Of a DNA stretch of 64,000 nucleotides, positions 53,749 to 63,480 are shown in pieces. Source of the DNA: Opisthorchis felineus (Eukaryota; Platyhelminthes; Trematoda; Opisthorchiida; Opisthorchiidae); NCBI GenBank assembly GCA_004794785.1, contig SJOL01001578.1, positions 436,336 through 500,335 on the forward strand, read 5' to 3'. The notes below the pieces were generated by a model, which ran no database searches, was not told the origin of the DNA, and was given only the letters and a program-made list of their open reading frames with translations. The first letter of the stretch is position 1; every line of letters begins with the position of its first letter. The position numbers were made by a program, and so were the translations under genes.

Positions 53749-55650
53749 ATGATACTCATGGGCAGATACTATACGCCCATGGCCACGCCCTCTGGCCGAT
53801 GGGAAAAAATATACTCCGGTGATGTGCAACGTTTCAGAAAAGAAGTTGTCAAAAACAGTATTCACTGGCACTTGAATGATTGTCTGTCTAACGGACTAAA
53901 AATGTCGATACTGTCTGACAGGTGGGCACATTCGCCAAATACACACACGACCGGTTTCAACCTTCTTGGAGCTCAGGTGTTGTGGTTACCGGGGATATGA
54001 ATGCGCAGTTAAGTAGACTTAATGCTGTTGATGCTCCTGGTCGAAAGCACAGTATCATCCAACGAACTGTTGGACTTCAGGCTAGAAAGAGCATTTGTGC
54101 GGGTCCAGAAAGCTGAGATGGAGGAGGTGAGAAACTGGAAATGTGCATAAACTACTCCGGCTGATACACGCAACTGGCTCAAAGAGGCTTGTGGTGCCCA
54201 AAATAATCACTGACGAAAACGGCTCGCTTACCTCTAAAGAATAACATCTACATCATTGAACTGAACAATTTCAACAACTAAACTGACCACCTGCAGTTGC
54301 TCAGGCGGATTTCAGAACCCCAACGTAGCCCTGGACAGTGAACTTGGAACCCCCGACGACTCTGGAAATAAGTCAATGCCTTTTTCCCCTCAAGTCTTAG
54401 CGAGGTGCTGATTCCGACGAACTCCCACTCACTATTTACTGGTTAATGTGAAATCCCCAGTCGATGCTTGTCTAAATTAGATGCCTCTGTCTGGGGGAAA
54501 GAGACTGTCTCAACTAATTGTTGAGTCGATAGTGGTGTCGGTTTTCAAAAAAGGTGCCCGCAGTGTGTGGTAATCAAAGAGGAGTGAGCTTGACGACAAT
54601 TGTAACCAGACTTTGCGTCGCTTATCTTACATCGTCCTACGAAAGTGCGTGAAGATAGGACACGAGAACGGGAAGCAGGATTGTGGCCGGAAAGGGCTGC
54701 ATAGACCACGCCTACCTGGAAACATGGTAAGGCGCAGAAATGGGAGCTTGGTACTATGCAAAAAGGACTAGTCTCACAACCCCCGTACCACAACAATCAA
54801 CAAGTCATCGGTACCTATATTTATCATCACGTCATCGTGTTTAATGTGACTGAAGGCTCACAACGTTCACCAGCTGACCAGTGGCGTCAAGGGCTCGCAG
54901 GAAGCTCTACACTGGGCTTAAAGCAATCTACCTGGTTGGCACATGCGTCCAGTGGTTCAGCTACTACTGGCTCGTAAATTCACTTTGAATGACAACCGTT
55001 CGCTGACCCATCCATCCACCATCACCCATTTGTCATTTTGGCGTATAGCTGTCATGCTGCTTAAGGGAAGTACCAGGGTTGAAATGCCTCCAGGTTGACT
55101 AAGCCAGGGCAGCAGCAGTCGAGGGTGACATGAGTGGATTTCAATCACTGGCTTGAGCTTCATTTCTGAGGATGAACCTCTGCTAATCACAACGTCGAGT
55201 ACACGTGTACCCAAGCAGCTGTCTCTACAACCCTCGTCTATCACGCTGTCCCCCTGTTCTAAATGAATTTGAGACTCGACCACTGCGGTGCAGACGTTCA
55301 AAAACTAGAGAATTTCCATTAGTGGCGCTGAGGAATATTCCGAAAGATGGATGAAGAGGGTCTCAAGCCAGGCAGCCGCATAGACGCCAAGTTAGTCCGC
55401 ATCGGTTCGCTCACGTGCTCCGCAAGTCAAACGATGAACTGGTGGACAGAGTCCTCAACTCAAGACTCTGCAGGAAGCGATGTCGCCGTCGTAAGAGTCA
55501 ACTGAAAGCATGGCTTAATAGGGTAGCTGAATGACTTAATTTCCAATCCGTCTAGGGTAAATGTCGATGGACGCAAGACCGAGTTACGACCCGTGCCGAC
55601 CATGCGGCTAATAACTGAGCGCTGGTAGCTGCGATCCCGGATCACTCCAT
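53749..55650 (+). mobile_element. Decayed near-complete RTE-like LINE, plus strand
   Basis: Peptides of one LINE polyprotein appear in order across three frames. Endonuclease: VVVTGDMNAQLSRLN (about 53975-54020). Linker: GNVHKLLRLIHATGSKRL then TDENGSLTS (about 54140-54240). Pre-RT: QPWxVN-like PWTVNLEPPTTLEISQC (about 54330-54380) and WGKETVSTN (about 54495). RT: GVSLTTIVTRL (about 54582-54615) and the GFRxGRGCxDH motif decayed to VAGKGCIDHAYLET (about 54680-54722). 3' end: RFAHVLRKSNDELVDRVLNS followed by SQLKAWLNRVAE (about 55405-55530). Stops and shifts are frequent, and part of the endonuclease is deleted. It lies between FDX2 and SMYD4, in the opposite orientation to both. The family name is by resemblance only. 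Confidence 0.82.
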
Positions 55651-57113
55651 CAAAATAAGACGTAGTGAAGTGAATTAAGTGGCCAGCCAGACCGACTTCG
55701 CCACTTCCTCACCGTTGCGAGGCCAGACAGAAATGACCGGAAAACTTTGTTGCGGACACCCATTTGAGTAGGGATGTAGACATATCAAAATAGCAGCCGT
55801 CAATGGAGATGTAAGCCGAATTTCCGCACGAAATGTGGAACAACCAATAGGAACGTATGATAACATGTGATTATATCAAACCTGAACGGTATTTACAGCT
55901 CTTAGATTAGGCATTATTCGAACTTCAATATGATTAAACCGCATATGTTTAGAAAATTATGATTCCGCAAAGCTCTACAAAACAGAACCCGTATGCTCCT
56001 GTTAGCATAAGTCCAACGGATAATCCACGGTGGACTGACCACTCCTATCGGTTACTTAACGAGGCGGGACCTGGTTTGCGGCAATATACCTGGTAGACCG
56101 GCCCTGCACTTCTGTACGTTGTCATTAAACCACCAAACTATGCAATGAATGTCAAACTACATTCGTCCCGTCAAGCTTGACAGCCACACGTGATGAAACA
56201 ATGAATGCTGTGAAGAACCAGGTGGTTCCCGAAAGCCACCCACAAGAGAGCAATTAGCTCTGGCACAAGTGAAGTGCGTATCATTGTCTCTGACCTTCAT
56301 CGATGATACTCTCCCATCTCTATACTCACATACACTCCAAGACGGTACAGCCGGTATACGGATACAATGAACTAACCGCATTGGTATCATGTACCTATCA
56401 ACTGAATTCCACTACGTAATGCACCCACATGAACGTCACAATGCGACGAGACATCATGAGTGCGCGGTTGGGTGCGCAAACTGATGAGACGTTTGCAGGC
56501 CAATTACCAAGCTTGGCGAGTAGATCGACTGCCACCTGATCAACAGCCAAAGCATAGGGCTCATTACACTGAGGTCGGAAAACTACTGAACGAGAGGAAT
56601 TCGAACCAGATGCTATGAACCAGACATTACACGGAACGTGTCAGTGTACCACACTGAAAAGTGAGACCGGTTGAACCTCACGATGATGTGAAAGGAGTCA
56701 TATTCATCAAGTATGACAGCACTTCGATAATCACAGTAAACATTGACAGATTGAAATGCATCATGCAGGTTGCAAATACTTCACCCAAACAGACCTCAGA
56801 AGAGCTCCTGAGTTGGACGTAGGTATGTGGGGTTCCGGTTATGTTACACACATGTTACGTAACCGGTGAGTTTTAACAAGGTGAAGGGCGAGCTGGATAG
56901 CATCCGTGGTTTTCATTAATCAGGGGCTTTTCAGACATAAGAACGTGCTCAAGCAGAAGAAGCCTCACCAATCTTGTTTACTCCATGCAAACTACACCTA
57001 TCATACAACGCTCAGCCACAAATGATCACGTTCCACATGGAGAAATCGACTAGCTCCGAAAAAACACCAAGGCATGCTGCAAGACAAGACTGTAATTCAC
57101 ACAGCAATAGGAG
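55651..57113. other. Spacer between the LINE and the FDX2 3' end
   Basis: Holds dispersed repeat copy B. Otherwise no gene, RNA or transposon peptide was recognised. Confidence 0.4.
56481..56548 (-). repeat. Dispersed repeat copy B
   Basis: The reverse complement resembles 37211-37280 (about 74 percent by eye). The same GTGCGCGGTTGGGT block lies just outside, at about 56460-56473, in the same plus-strand orientation as at copy A although the core is inverted. This points to a composite or rearranged repeat family. Confidence 0.6.
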
Positions 57114-57119
57114 TTTATT
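57114..57119 (-). terminator. Candidate polyadenylation signal of FDX2
   Basis: A perfect AATAAA on the minus strand, 73 bases past the stop codon at 57192. It gives a short 3' UTR consistent with a compact gene. Confidence 0.6.
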
Positions 57120-57191
57120 TGGCACTGTAGGATTTATAAAAAGAAATAAGGGTTAAAAAAATTCTGCTGCACACTGTTATGTTTCTACCGA

Positions 57192-57839
57192 TTAATGTGG
57201 CTTTGGTACATGCCCATCTACGTAAAAGTTGCGAGTTGCTTTCGGCAAAGTAATTGTCATCCCATCCAATTCCTTGGTGAGATAGATTTGACAAGCTGGA
57301 AGGAGTAAAGAAATTTTTCAGAGGGCATAAACGCGCAGTACGTGTCAAACAAGAGGTAGGACAATAGAGAAATAAAGAAGCTTACACAATCTGGAGTTAT
57401 CCCGAAGAAACACGGCCAAGTCAAGCATATCCTCTTCTTCTTCCACAGGCTCCGGCAGCATATCATAGTAGGGAGAACCGACATACACATGACAGGTTGA
57501 ACAAGCCAAGGATGCCTCACAAGCGCCCTCAATCTCAACATTGTGCCGATGAGCGAGATACATCAAATTGTCCCCGATTTTGCCCTTCATTGTGGATTGG
57601 CTGCCGTCGCGCCCAATGACATTCACAGTGACCCTGCATATCATGGGTATCAGTGTGTGAAAACCTTACACATCATCCGGACTTGTTGATGCTTTCTGTT
57701 CATACTCCCCGTGCCTGAGTAATCCTCAAGGAAGTAACATTGAAGCACCGACTAGGATGCACTTACTAGTCACGTGCACATATCTCGGCAAAAATGCGTT
57801 TAAGACTGACTTGGTACTATTAGACACTCGGGAAAACAT
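57192..57839 (-). CDS. Mitochondrial [2Fe-2S] ferredoxin, FDX2 (adrenodoxin-like), four exons
   Basis: The coding sequence joins 57839-57767, 57724-57670, 57633-57386 and 57295-57192, with introns of 42, 36 and 90 bases. All are GT-AG and in phase, giving 159 residues. Residues 1-28 form a mitochondrial targeting peptide (MFSRVSNSTKSVLNAF, Arg/Lys-rich, no acidic residue). The ferredoxin fold runs from VVTVNVIGRDG (43-53). The cluster ligands are C81-x5-C87-x2-C90 and C127, within EGACEASLACSTCHVYV and SCQIYLTKELDG. The tail TRNFYVDGHVPKPH is diagnostic of FDX2 rather than steroidogenic FDX1. FDX2 passes electrons from ferredoxin reductase to the ISCU-NFS1-frataxin iron-sulfur assembly complex in the matrix. 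The reading frame is intact. Exons 1 and 2 are so short that frame-based gene finding would miss them. Upstream is an acceptor-like site; downstream is AATAAA. Confidence 0.95.
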
Positions 57840-57867
57840 ATTGGATAGATAACAGGAGATCAGTAGC

Positions 57868-57880
57868 CTGAAAAAAAGAG
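57868..57880 (-). promoter_or_regulatory. Candidate 3' splice or trans-splice acceptor of FDX2
   Basis: On the minus strand CTCTTTTTTTCAG, a strong pyrimidine tract plus AG, ends 29 bases before the ATG at 57839. The mature 5' end or last UTR exon would start at 57867. This is typical either of a spliced-leader addition site, which flatworms use widely, or of a 5' UTR intron. The site itself is clear; which of the two it is cannot be told from this sequence. Confidence 0.55.
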
Positions 57881-58069
57881 ATGGCACAGTCGAAAATTGG
57901 AGACGTCAGTGATTGTTACGGAGATTACGTCCATGAGGTGCAGTGAGCGTAATGGACACCACCTCAAACCTAAACCTTGCCCAAAAAAGCTCAAGGAACA
58001 TAGGAGATCTCATCTTCATCATATTCAGGCTTCGCATCGACGTAAAGCTGAGGCTTGCGGTGCCGAGGG

Positions 58070-58331
58070 ATGTTGCGAGAGACAGATCAAAATAAAATCG
58101 GAAATAGCCGAAACGAAAAAACCGCTAGCGCAAAAACCGCCAGACAACACTACGAGGCCTACATAGTTCGAAAACGAAAATCCCGAGTTGCTTACTACGA
58201 TCTGAATATTCCAACCCGAGGAACACAGGATCGTAGCTACATGCTCTGTCTCAACCCATCCCGAATGGGAACAACCCTCAGCAGCTCGGCAAAAAATATG
58301 CATTCAAAAAACTGTTCCAAATTACACATTC
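58070..58331 (+). other. Possible first exon of an unidentified divergent gene
   Basis: A plus-strand frame opens with ATG at 58070 (MLRETDQNKIGNSRNEK) and runs to 58331, where it meets a good donor, TTC|GTAAGT, in phase 1. The composition is rich in basic and polar residues (YIVRKRKSRVAYYDLNIP). No domain is recognised and no second exon was found. It lies about 200 bases upstream of FDX2, divergently. It is listed only as a possibility. Confidence 0.2.
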
Positions 58332-58654
58332 GTAAGTAATGTCAGTTGCATCAGCTTAAAAACATCCTGTGGAGGTAAGCAATCAGTTGAAAATCAAGGT
58401 ATTATCATGGTGTTCAAAAGAAACTCACGCTTACGTCGAAGACTTCATTTACTCTATAGTTAATCTCATATGAAGAAAAAACCTTCGACGTGTTTAATTT
58501 CGTCCCAAGTGAAATATGAGGTGAATTTTGGGTAAAGAATTTCAAAAACACGAGACTCATTTGGGTCTCATAGTAAATTGTAAAGGGGCACTTAACTCCA
58601 AACACGGCGCATCCTCGCTATTACACCTCGATAAAGCCCCGCAATTCACTTAGA

Positions 58655-58972
58655 CTAAAAAGATGTTTGCAATGTGGAGTGAAAAAAGGTTGACACTGCA
58701 TGTTGGAAACAGTTGTTGCAGTTACAGTCGGTCAACGGAGAACTGTTAGATAAAGGGGGCACATGACTACATACTGGATTTCCAATATGATCTTTGATCA
58801 ACTCATTTACGGAGGATCTTTTAAGTCCTGTTTTTCGGACTACCGAGAACAGCTTCCGTTCATTCCCAGCCGCAATAGCCTCTTCCATTTCTTGGACTTT
58901 CTGACCGCACCAAACCTCTATATCCACACACAGATTAGGTTTGAGCTGGTGTCTAATAGATCCCCTAGCCAA
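58655..58972 (-). mobile_element. RTE-like LINE linker fragment, minus strand
   Basis: A 105-codon open frame begins RGSIRHQLKPNLCVDIEVW and QEMEEAIAAGNERKLFSVVR and continues TGLKRSSVNELIKDHIGNP. This is the conserved endonuclease-RT linker of trematode RTE-like LINEs (a basic patch, then M-E-E-A-x-x-A-G-N-x-R-K-L-F, then I-K-D-x-x-G). It is the best preserved piece of LINE protein in the window, without a stop through the linker, but it degenerates afterwards and has no RT downstream. The same linker occurs at 54140 and 60580 on the other strand. Confidence 0.85.
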
Positions 58973-59879
58973 ACTGCATTCTAAGCCCGACAGGATAGAA
59001 TGTCTCGCACCGAGAAGTGATTGTGACGGTTCCGTGACCTGGTGGCTTCCATGTACGTGCTGAAAACACTATAAGTGGATTTCCCGGCGTCACGTACAGC
59101 CGCGGTTATCTCAGTCCATTTAGGGCCAATGTCCTCCAAGAAGGCCACCTGTATTGCATCGCACAGAAGGCTTCAGTATTTCCCTAACATATGACTCACA
59201 AGGCTTTTCTACTGCTAAATGGAGAGCTTGTTTCTGAGGATTACCGGAAAAAGCTATCGAAACTCTACATTGAACGAGGACACCATCTGAATCAACCCGT
59301 ATATTCTAAAAAGATCGGCAGTCAAGGGGTGAACCGTACCATCGACAGCTGATGGCGAGGTGGTTAATTTGATTCTAAGGATGCTCAGCAATAGGAGGAG
59401 CTAGAGAGCACAACAATACCCACTGTGTCTAAACGCAGTACTGCTGAGAAACAACTGGTGATCAGTACAAAGCTGCAACAGACGTCCACCATTATCATCG
59501 CGTTCTGTGCCTAGACTAAACATAGCATCAAGTCATGTCTCTGATAAACTGAGGCGACCTACCTGTGCACGGAAATCTCCTGCTGTTGCAGTTATTTCCG
59601 AAGCTTTTGGCTCAAAAGCCTGGCCGCAAAGCAGCGGAGGTCGGCTTGAGACTACTACAAACCTAAAGGAACGGATTGCCACACTTGTTTCAACCCCCAA
59701 CCTCAAAGGTAAAGACACTGTTAGACCCCTAACCATTGACCAACCTGGTAGGATAGACTCTGTTGCATGGGCATCCTCAGTGAATTGTTGAGGTACGCAA
59801 ACCGCCGCACCACGATGGGGTCCAGTCTCTTCACGATGGAAGGAACTCACACGGCACTAGAACGTAACTCAGTTACTAC
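58973..59879. other. Spacer before the plus-strand LINE
   Basis: No gene was recognised. Two overlapping open frames of about 95-105 codons on opposite strands (59507-59850) lie where the 5' part of the following LINE would be expected, but I could not match them to an endonuclease N-terminus. Confidence 0.35.
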
Positions 59880-60680
59880 AAGATGGCTGGTTTTAATATA
59901 AAACTGGACGTCACTGTTTCCGGAGTCCGTACAACTCCCATGGGTATGATAAATGCGCCGGGACTCTCAGGACAGATTTTACGATGGTATGACTGCCTCA
60001 TTACGGCGGTTAAGAGGTTAGATGTTGTTGTGATTACTGGGTATGTGGATGCGTGAGCATACAGACTTAGTGCTGCTAAGGTACCATTGGTTGGTCATCT
60101 TGAGCTGGAATCGGAACGCACAGACAACAGCGAACGCCTGCTGCAGTCACATTCAGACCACAGACTGTACTAACTACCAGAATAACCGGAAACCCCTTGA
60201 AACATTGTGATCACCCCATGCGAGCCAACGTTCGACAAAGATAGACCATACCGCCAATAGCTATAGATGGTGTGAATCAAGTACTGACTATCGTTAGTCC
60301 TGAACTGCTTATGTGGATTCGGATCAAGCGTTTACCCGATTCTGCGTGCCTTTGCGCTTTTCGGGGGGGGACACAAAATGCGCACACTTTACCTGGCCAC
60401 TGAGCTCTTGAACCCTGATGTGAAGCAAACCTACTGAAGTTTGCAGACAATCCATCATCTGATCTCGACTCTTATCTTGCAGTGAGAGTCGGAACCCACT
60501 ACAATGACGGGCGCTCTGTTTGCAGAACGACACAACCAACACCCGAGCACTCGATCTGGCGCAAAACTTTAGACTTAATTGAAGCTCGGACCGAGAGGTC
60601 AAGTGAAAAAGAGCATTTGCGCATATCGGGAGGCTTGGTTGGTCCCAAAAGCTGAAGAGATAGGGGAATCCAACTGGGAT
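59880..60680 (+). mobile_element. LINE 5' part: endonuclease and linker, plus strand
   Basis: Endonuclease peptides: LDVVVITGYVDA then a stop, YRLSAAKVPLVGHLELESER and TDNSERLLQSHSDHRL (60010-60170), matching the family's V-V-V-x-G-D-M-N-A-Q-x-x-R-L-S and R-T-D-N-G-E-R-L-L blocks. Further on are TKIDHTANSYRW and YVDSDQAFT (about 60238-60335), where a catalytic S-D-H would stand. The linker PRGQVKKSICAYREAWLVPKAEEI is at about 60588-60660. Stops within the frame show it is dead. The copy breaks off just where the FAR1-like frame begins, and RT sequence of the same strand resumes at 62656. Confidence 0.78.
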
Positions 60681-60701
60681 GAGTCGATGTACTGTCCATT
60701 T

Positions 60702-61259
60702 TCAAGGGTACTCACAAAACCATTTGGTTGGTCCCCATCCTGGAATGCGAGTAGCACCATTGCCGAATTCATCGGCCACAAACTGCCGCACCTCACACGA
60801 CGGCGTTCCATATTTCAAAAGGGCCCTGCACGTGCCCAACTCGTCTTCCGTTAGCCGTCGATTAATCGGAAGCCGATCGTACAAAAACTTTGACAGCTTA
60901 TGATTGTGTTCAAGAAAATAAGAGGTGACCATTAGGTGGTTTCCTTGCCTCCGCAGACAAAACCGAACTGGACAACCGGTGCTTCGAGTCCTGTTTTTTA
61001 TACACAAAACAGGCTCAGCTTACTAGCTTCTCCGGATTCTCCGACTTTCCGCCGGTTTTGGAGGTCGTCTGCTGCATTTGTAGTAAATCCATTCGTAACG
61101 CGGAGCAGCGTTGGTGCTCCGATTACTGGAGGAACGCACAAATACCACATAACTATCCTTCATGTATTGATTTAACGCCTTCTCGAATTCCGTGAAGGAT
61201 GAAAAGGATACAGCCCCAAATTTCTCAACAAACGCGTGTGAAGCCACTTCGGAAGCCAT
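60702..61259 (-). pseudogene. FAR1/FLYWCH-like zinc-finger domain, interrupted by tandem TAG-TAA
   Basis: An ATG at 61259 opens MASEVASHAFVEKFGAVSF and SSFTEFEKALNQYMKDSYVV, then EWIYYKCSRR, with two consecutive stops (61025-61020). In the same frame follow RTRSTGCPVRFCLRRQGN, then YFLEHNHKLSKFLYDRLP and INRRLTEDEL. The spacing C, C (TGCP), H-N-H matches the FAR1-type (WRKY-GCM1 fold) zinc finger found in Mutator-like transposases and SWIM-domain proteins. Everything but the two stops looks conserved. No transposase or SWIM domain follows. It is a relic of a transposon or of a duplicated gene; the two tandem stops make a functional product unlikely unless they lie in an intron I could not define. 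Confidence 0.7.
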
Positions 61260-61589
61260 AGCACAGCAAGTCAAATGTGCGCCAAAAATTTGAACACAGA
61301 TCAATTAAAACAAATTGCCTAAAAATGAAGGCAGATTAGTGTCATTTTTGGTCTGAGCACATATGCAACAAAATGCAACACTTTGGTCTAAAAAGTTTTA
61401 TTCCACCCACAGGAAAATGCATTGTGCATCCAGGGCGCGGCGGCTTCGCATAATTTGTCCGTAAAGAGGAAAATTTCGTGGAAAAGCCGCCTTCTCCACA
61501 TGTTTCGCTCTCTATCGGATTTGAAACAATATCAAAACTACATGAACAACAACCAAGCCCTCTATGTTCATGCACACTCAAAATGGACC

Positions 61590-61755
61590 AGCCATTCGTG
61601 AGCTGTATGGGAGAAATTTTCTATCCTTGCGGCAGGCGTCCAGGGAATTCGTCACAGGTAGTAAGACTTTTGCTTTCTTCTTCATGAGAGTCACCACGCG
61701 CTATACAGGGTGCATGGCAAGGTTCTATCTTCAACGGTACACTGATCTCTTGTAA
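61590..61755 (+). pseudogene. Possible second FAR1-like fragment, facing the first
   Basis: On the plus strand YGRNFLSLRQASREFV, then a frame with RVTTRYTGCMARFYLQRY, ending at a stop. The latter segment resembles RTRSTGCPVRFCLRRQ of the minus-strand frame, and the former resembles SFSSFTEFEKALNQYM. The region with the first zinc cysteine is missing. The two copies lie head to head about 0.3 kb apart. The similarity is short, so this is tentative. Confidence 0.35.
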
Positions 61756-61935
61756 GTGTCGCTGAAGGAGTCAGTAGGTTTATGGACAGAACGGGCAGAC
61801 AGTACACTGTGATGGCCAGTGCTTTGAAGTTCTGGAACACATTCAACGGATCGGAACGGTCTTGTGGGCGCACGTAACGACCGGTACGGAAATATTAGGG
61901 ATATGTCGAACTACGGGCAAGCCATCAGACTGTGT

Positions 61936-61998
61936 ATGGCAGTCGCGGTACCCTCATCGTGACGCCGTACTTGGGTTCGTGGACAGCCCCGTACATGA
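61936..61998 (+). repeat. Direct repeat copy 1
   Basis: About 60 bases (TATGGCAGT ... TGGACAGCCCCGTA) that recur with roughly two thirds identity at 63017-63079, in the same orientation, 1.08 kb downstream. Probably part of two LINE-derived segments. Confidence 0.5.
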
Positions 61999-62655
61999 AC
62001 ATCTTGGGTGAGTCAGTTGGGGTTCTCATAGTAGTTAGGATTGGTCAAGAAATCATGTCAAATTAAGACCAGCATCGTGCAAGGATGTTCTTGAATCCGT
62101 CGAGAGTGCATGGTGGTTCATCGCTCCTATTCAAACTAGGCAATAAGATAGCCGAGTCTACATTGTGGACCCAAAACAGGAGTGTCAGAAAGTTATGCTG
62201 GAGGACACTATGGTGCGAGTTAGACTGCAGCCGGAGATAGCAGGCAGTCAAAAGTGTTCACAATTTCTAACTACTGCAGTGAGTCGAGATAGCCCGTAGG
62301 TTACTGGTACGTGAGATCAGAGAAAAATGTGTGTCCGGTGGTGTTGCGTGTTTTTACGATGAGGTGACCTCAGAATGGCGTAGTTACAGTCTAAAGAAAA
62401 GGATGAAGGTTTGCACAACGAGTTGCCTCTGAGGCGTCATACCGCTCATATTTTTTGCGTCTCTGTCAGCATTTTTCGCTCTGCTATCAATGAATTTTTC
62501 TATTCATAGAGGGATTGCCCGGGATATACGATACAACCAGTGCAAGCTCAGGCCGAAAACACAGGCTTCCATATTTGTTTTCGATTCCTGCATTGCAGAA
62601 GCCGGATTATGAGGTTCAGCATTCCCCATTCCTACTTACGTCATCGATGAGATAG

Positions 62656-63480
62656 ATGAGACAAACGCTGAAATGTCTTCTGAACCCCGGTTTTCAAATA
62701 TCTGGCGAAAATCTTGCCGATCTGGAATATGCAGACATTATTCTCACCTTCGAAGAGGAGGAAAACGCGCAGGTGTCTTTAGATGAACTGACCAAAGTCA
62801 TCCCGTCCTTTGGTCTGCACTTTTCGCCCACAAATTGTAAGGCCATAATAACAGTGTTTATCACTAAGTGATGGGTGGCATACTGTCAGGCATGATCATA
62901 TGGTTACAGTCAGAATAATGCATGAGTCTGTTCGTAGTTGCAGGTAACGGAACAAGTGGGCGACAGGGTACAGTCAGGAGAAGGAAGGGAATAGTTGCGG
63001 GTGTGCTATCAAACTGGATATGGCAGTGCCACGCCATCATTGTACTGACATACTTCGGTTTCTGGACAGCTCCGTAACGGACGTCATTTTTGAAGGTCAT
63101 TGGGCTTGGATGTGCAATTTTATGAGCAGCGGGATTTCTTTGGCTGACCGATATAACCTGCAGAGGTAGAACAAAGCCGATGCAAGATCGCAGGTATTTT
63201 TCTGGTCTGGTTGAGAGCGCTGTGGGTGTAAATAACAAGCCGGGTGGAGTGGATAACGGGCAAACGGGACGTTTGAAGCGGGTATTAGGCTACACTACGG
63301 GCTGTTTTGTTGTGTGGCTGTGAGACGGCCTGCTCGAGCAGCGGGATTAAGACGCCTTCAGGCGCTTGACAACCGTTGTCTCGTGCGGGTCGGTGTCGGC
63401 GAATCCGTAACGAGACAGTTAGGAAACGATTTTTCGGTTATGCACAAGGACTTTCATTGAAAATGGTGAGCATGCAAGCG
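62656..63480 (+). mobile_element. LINE 3' part: RT palm and C-terminal region, plus strand
   Basis: An open frame carries ISGENLADLEYADIILTFEEE and VSLDELTKVIPSFGLHFSPTNCKA, the RT palm with its Y-A-D-D box changed to Y-A-D-I, so one catalytic aspartate is lost. Further on are SSGISLADRYNLQR (about 63120-63165) and LRAVLLCGCET (about 63290-63325), then RRIRNETVRKRFFGYAQGLSLK (about 63395-63460), the usual post-palm blocks of RTE-like elements. There are frameshifts in between. Together with 59880-60680 it could be one element split by the FAR1-like block; the RT fingers are missing. Confidence 0.78.
63017..63079 (+). repeat. Direct repeat copy 2
   Basis: Partner of 61936-61998. Both end in TGGACAGC(C/T)CCGTA. 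Confidence 0.5.

Noticed and set aside
57881..57946. Plus-strand ATG opening MAQSKIGDVSDCYGDYVHEVQ and then a stop
   Set aside because: The frame is only 21 codons, starts at the pyrimidine tract of the FDX2 acceptor, and no in-frame continuation through a credible intron was found.
58440..58460. ATG at a GTAAGC donor as an alternative first exon of FDX2
   Set aside because: It would supply only about five residues and no targeting peptide. The exon at 57767-57839 gives a proper targeting peptide, in phase and next to the rest of the gene.
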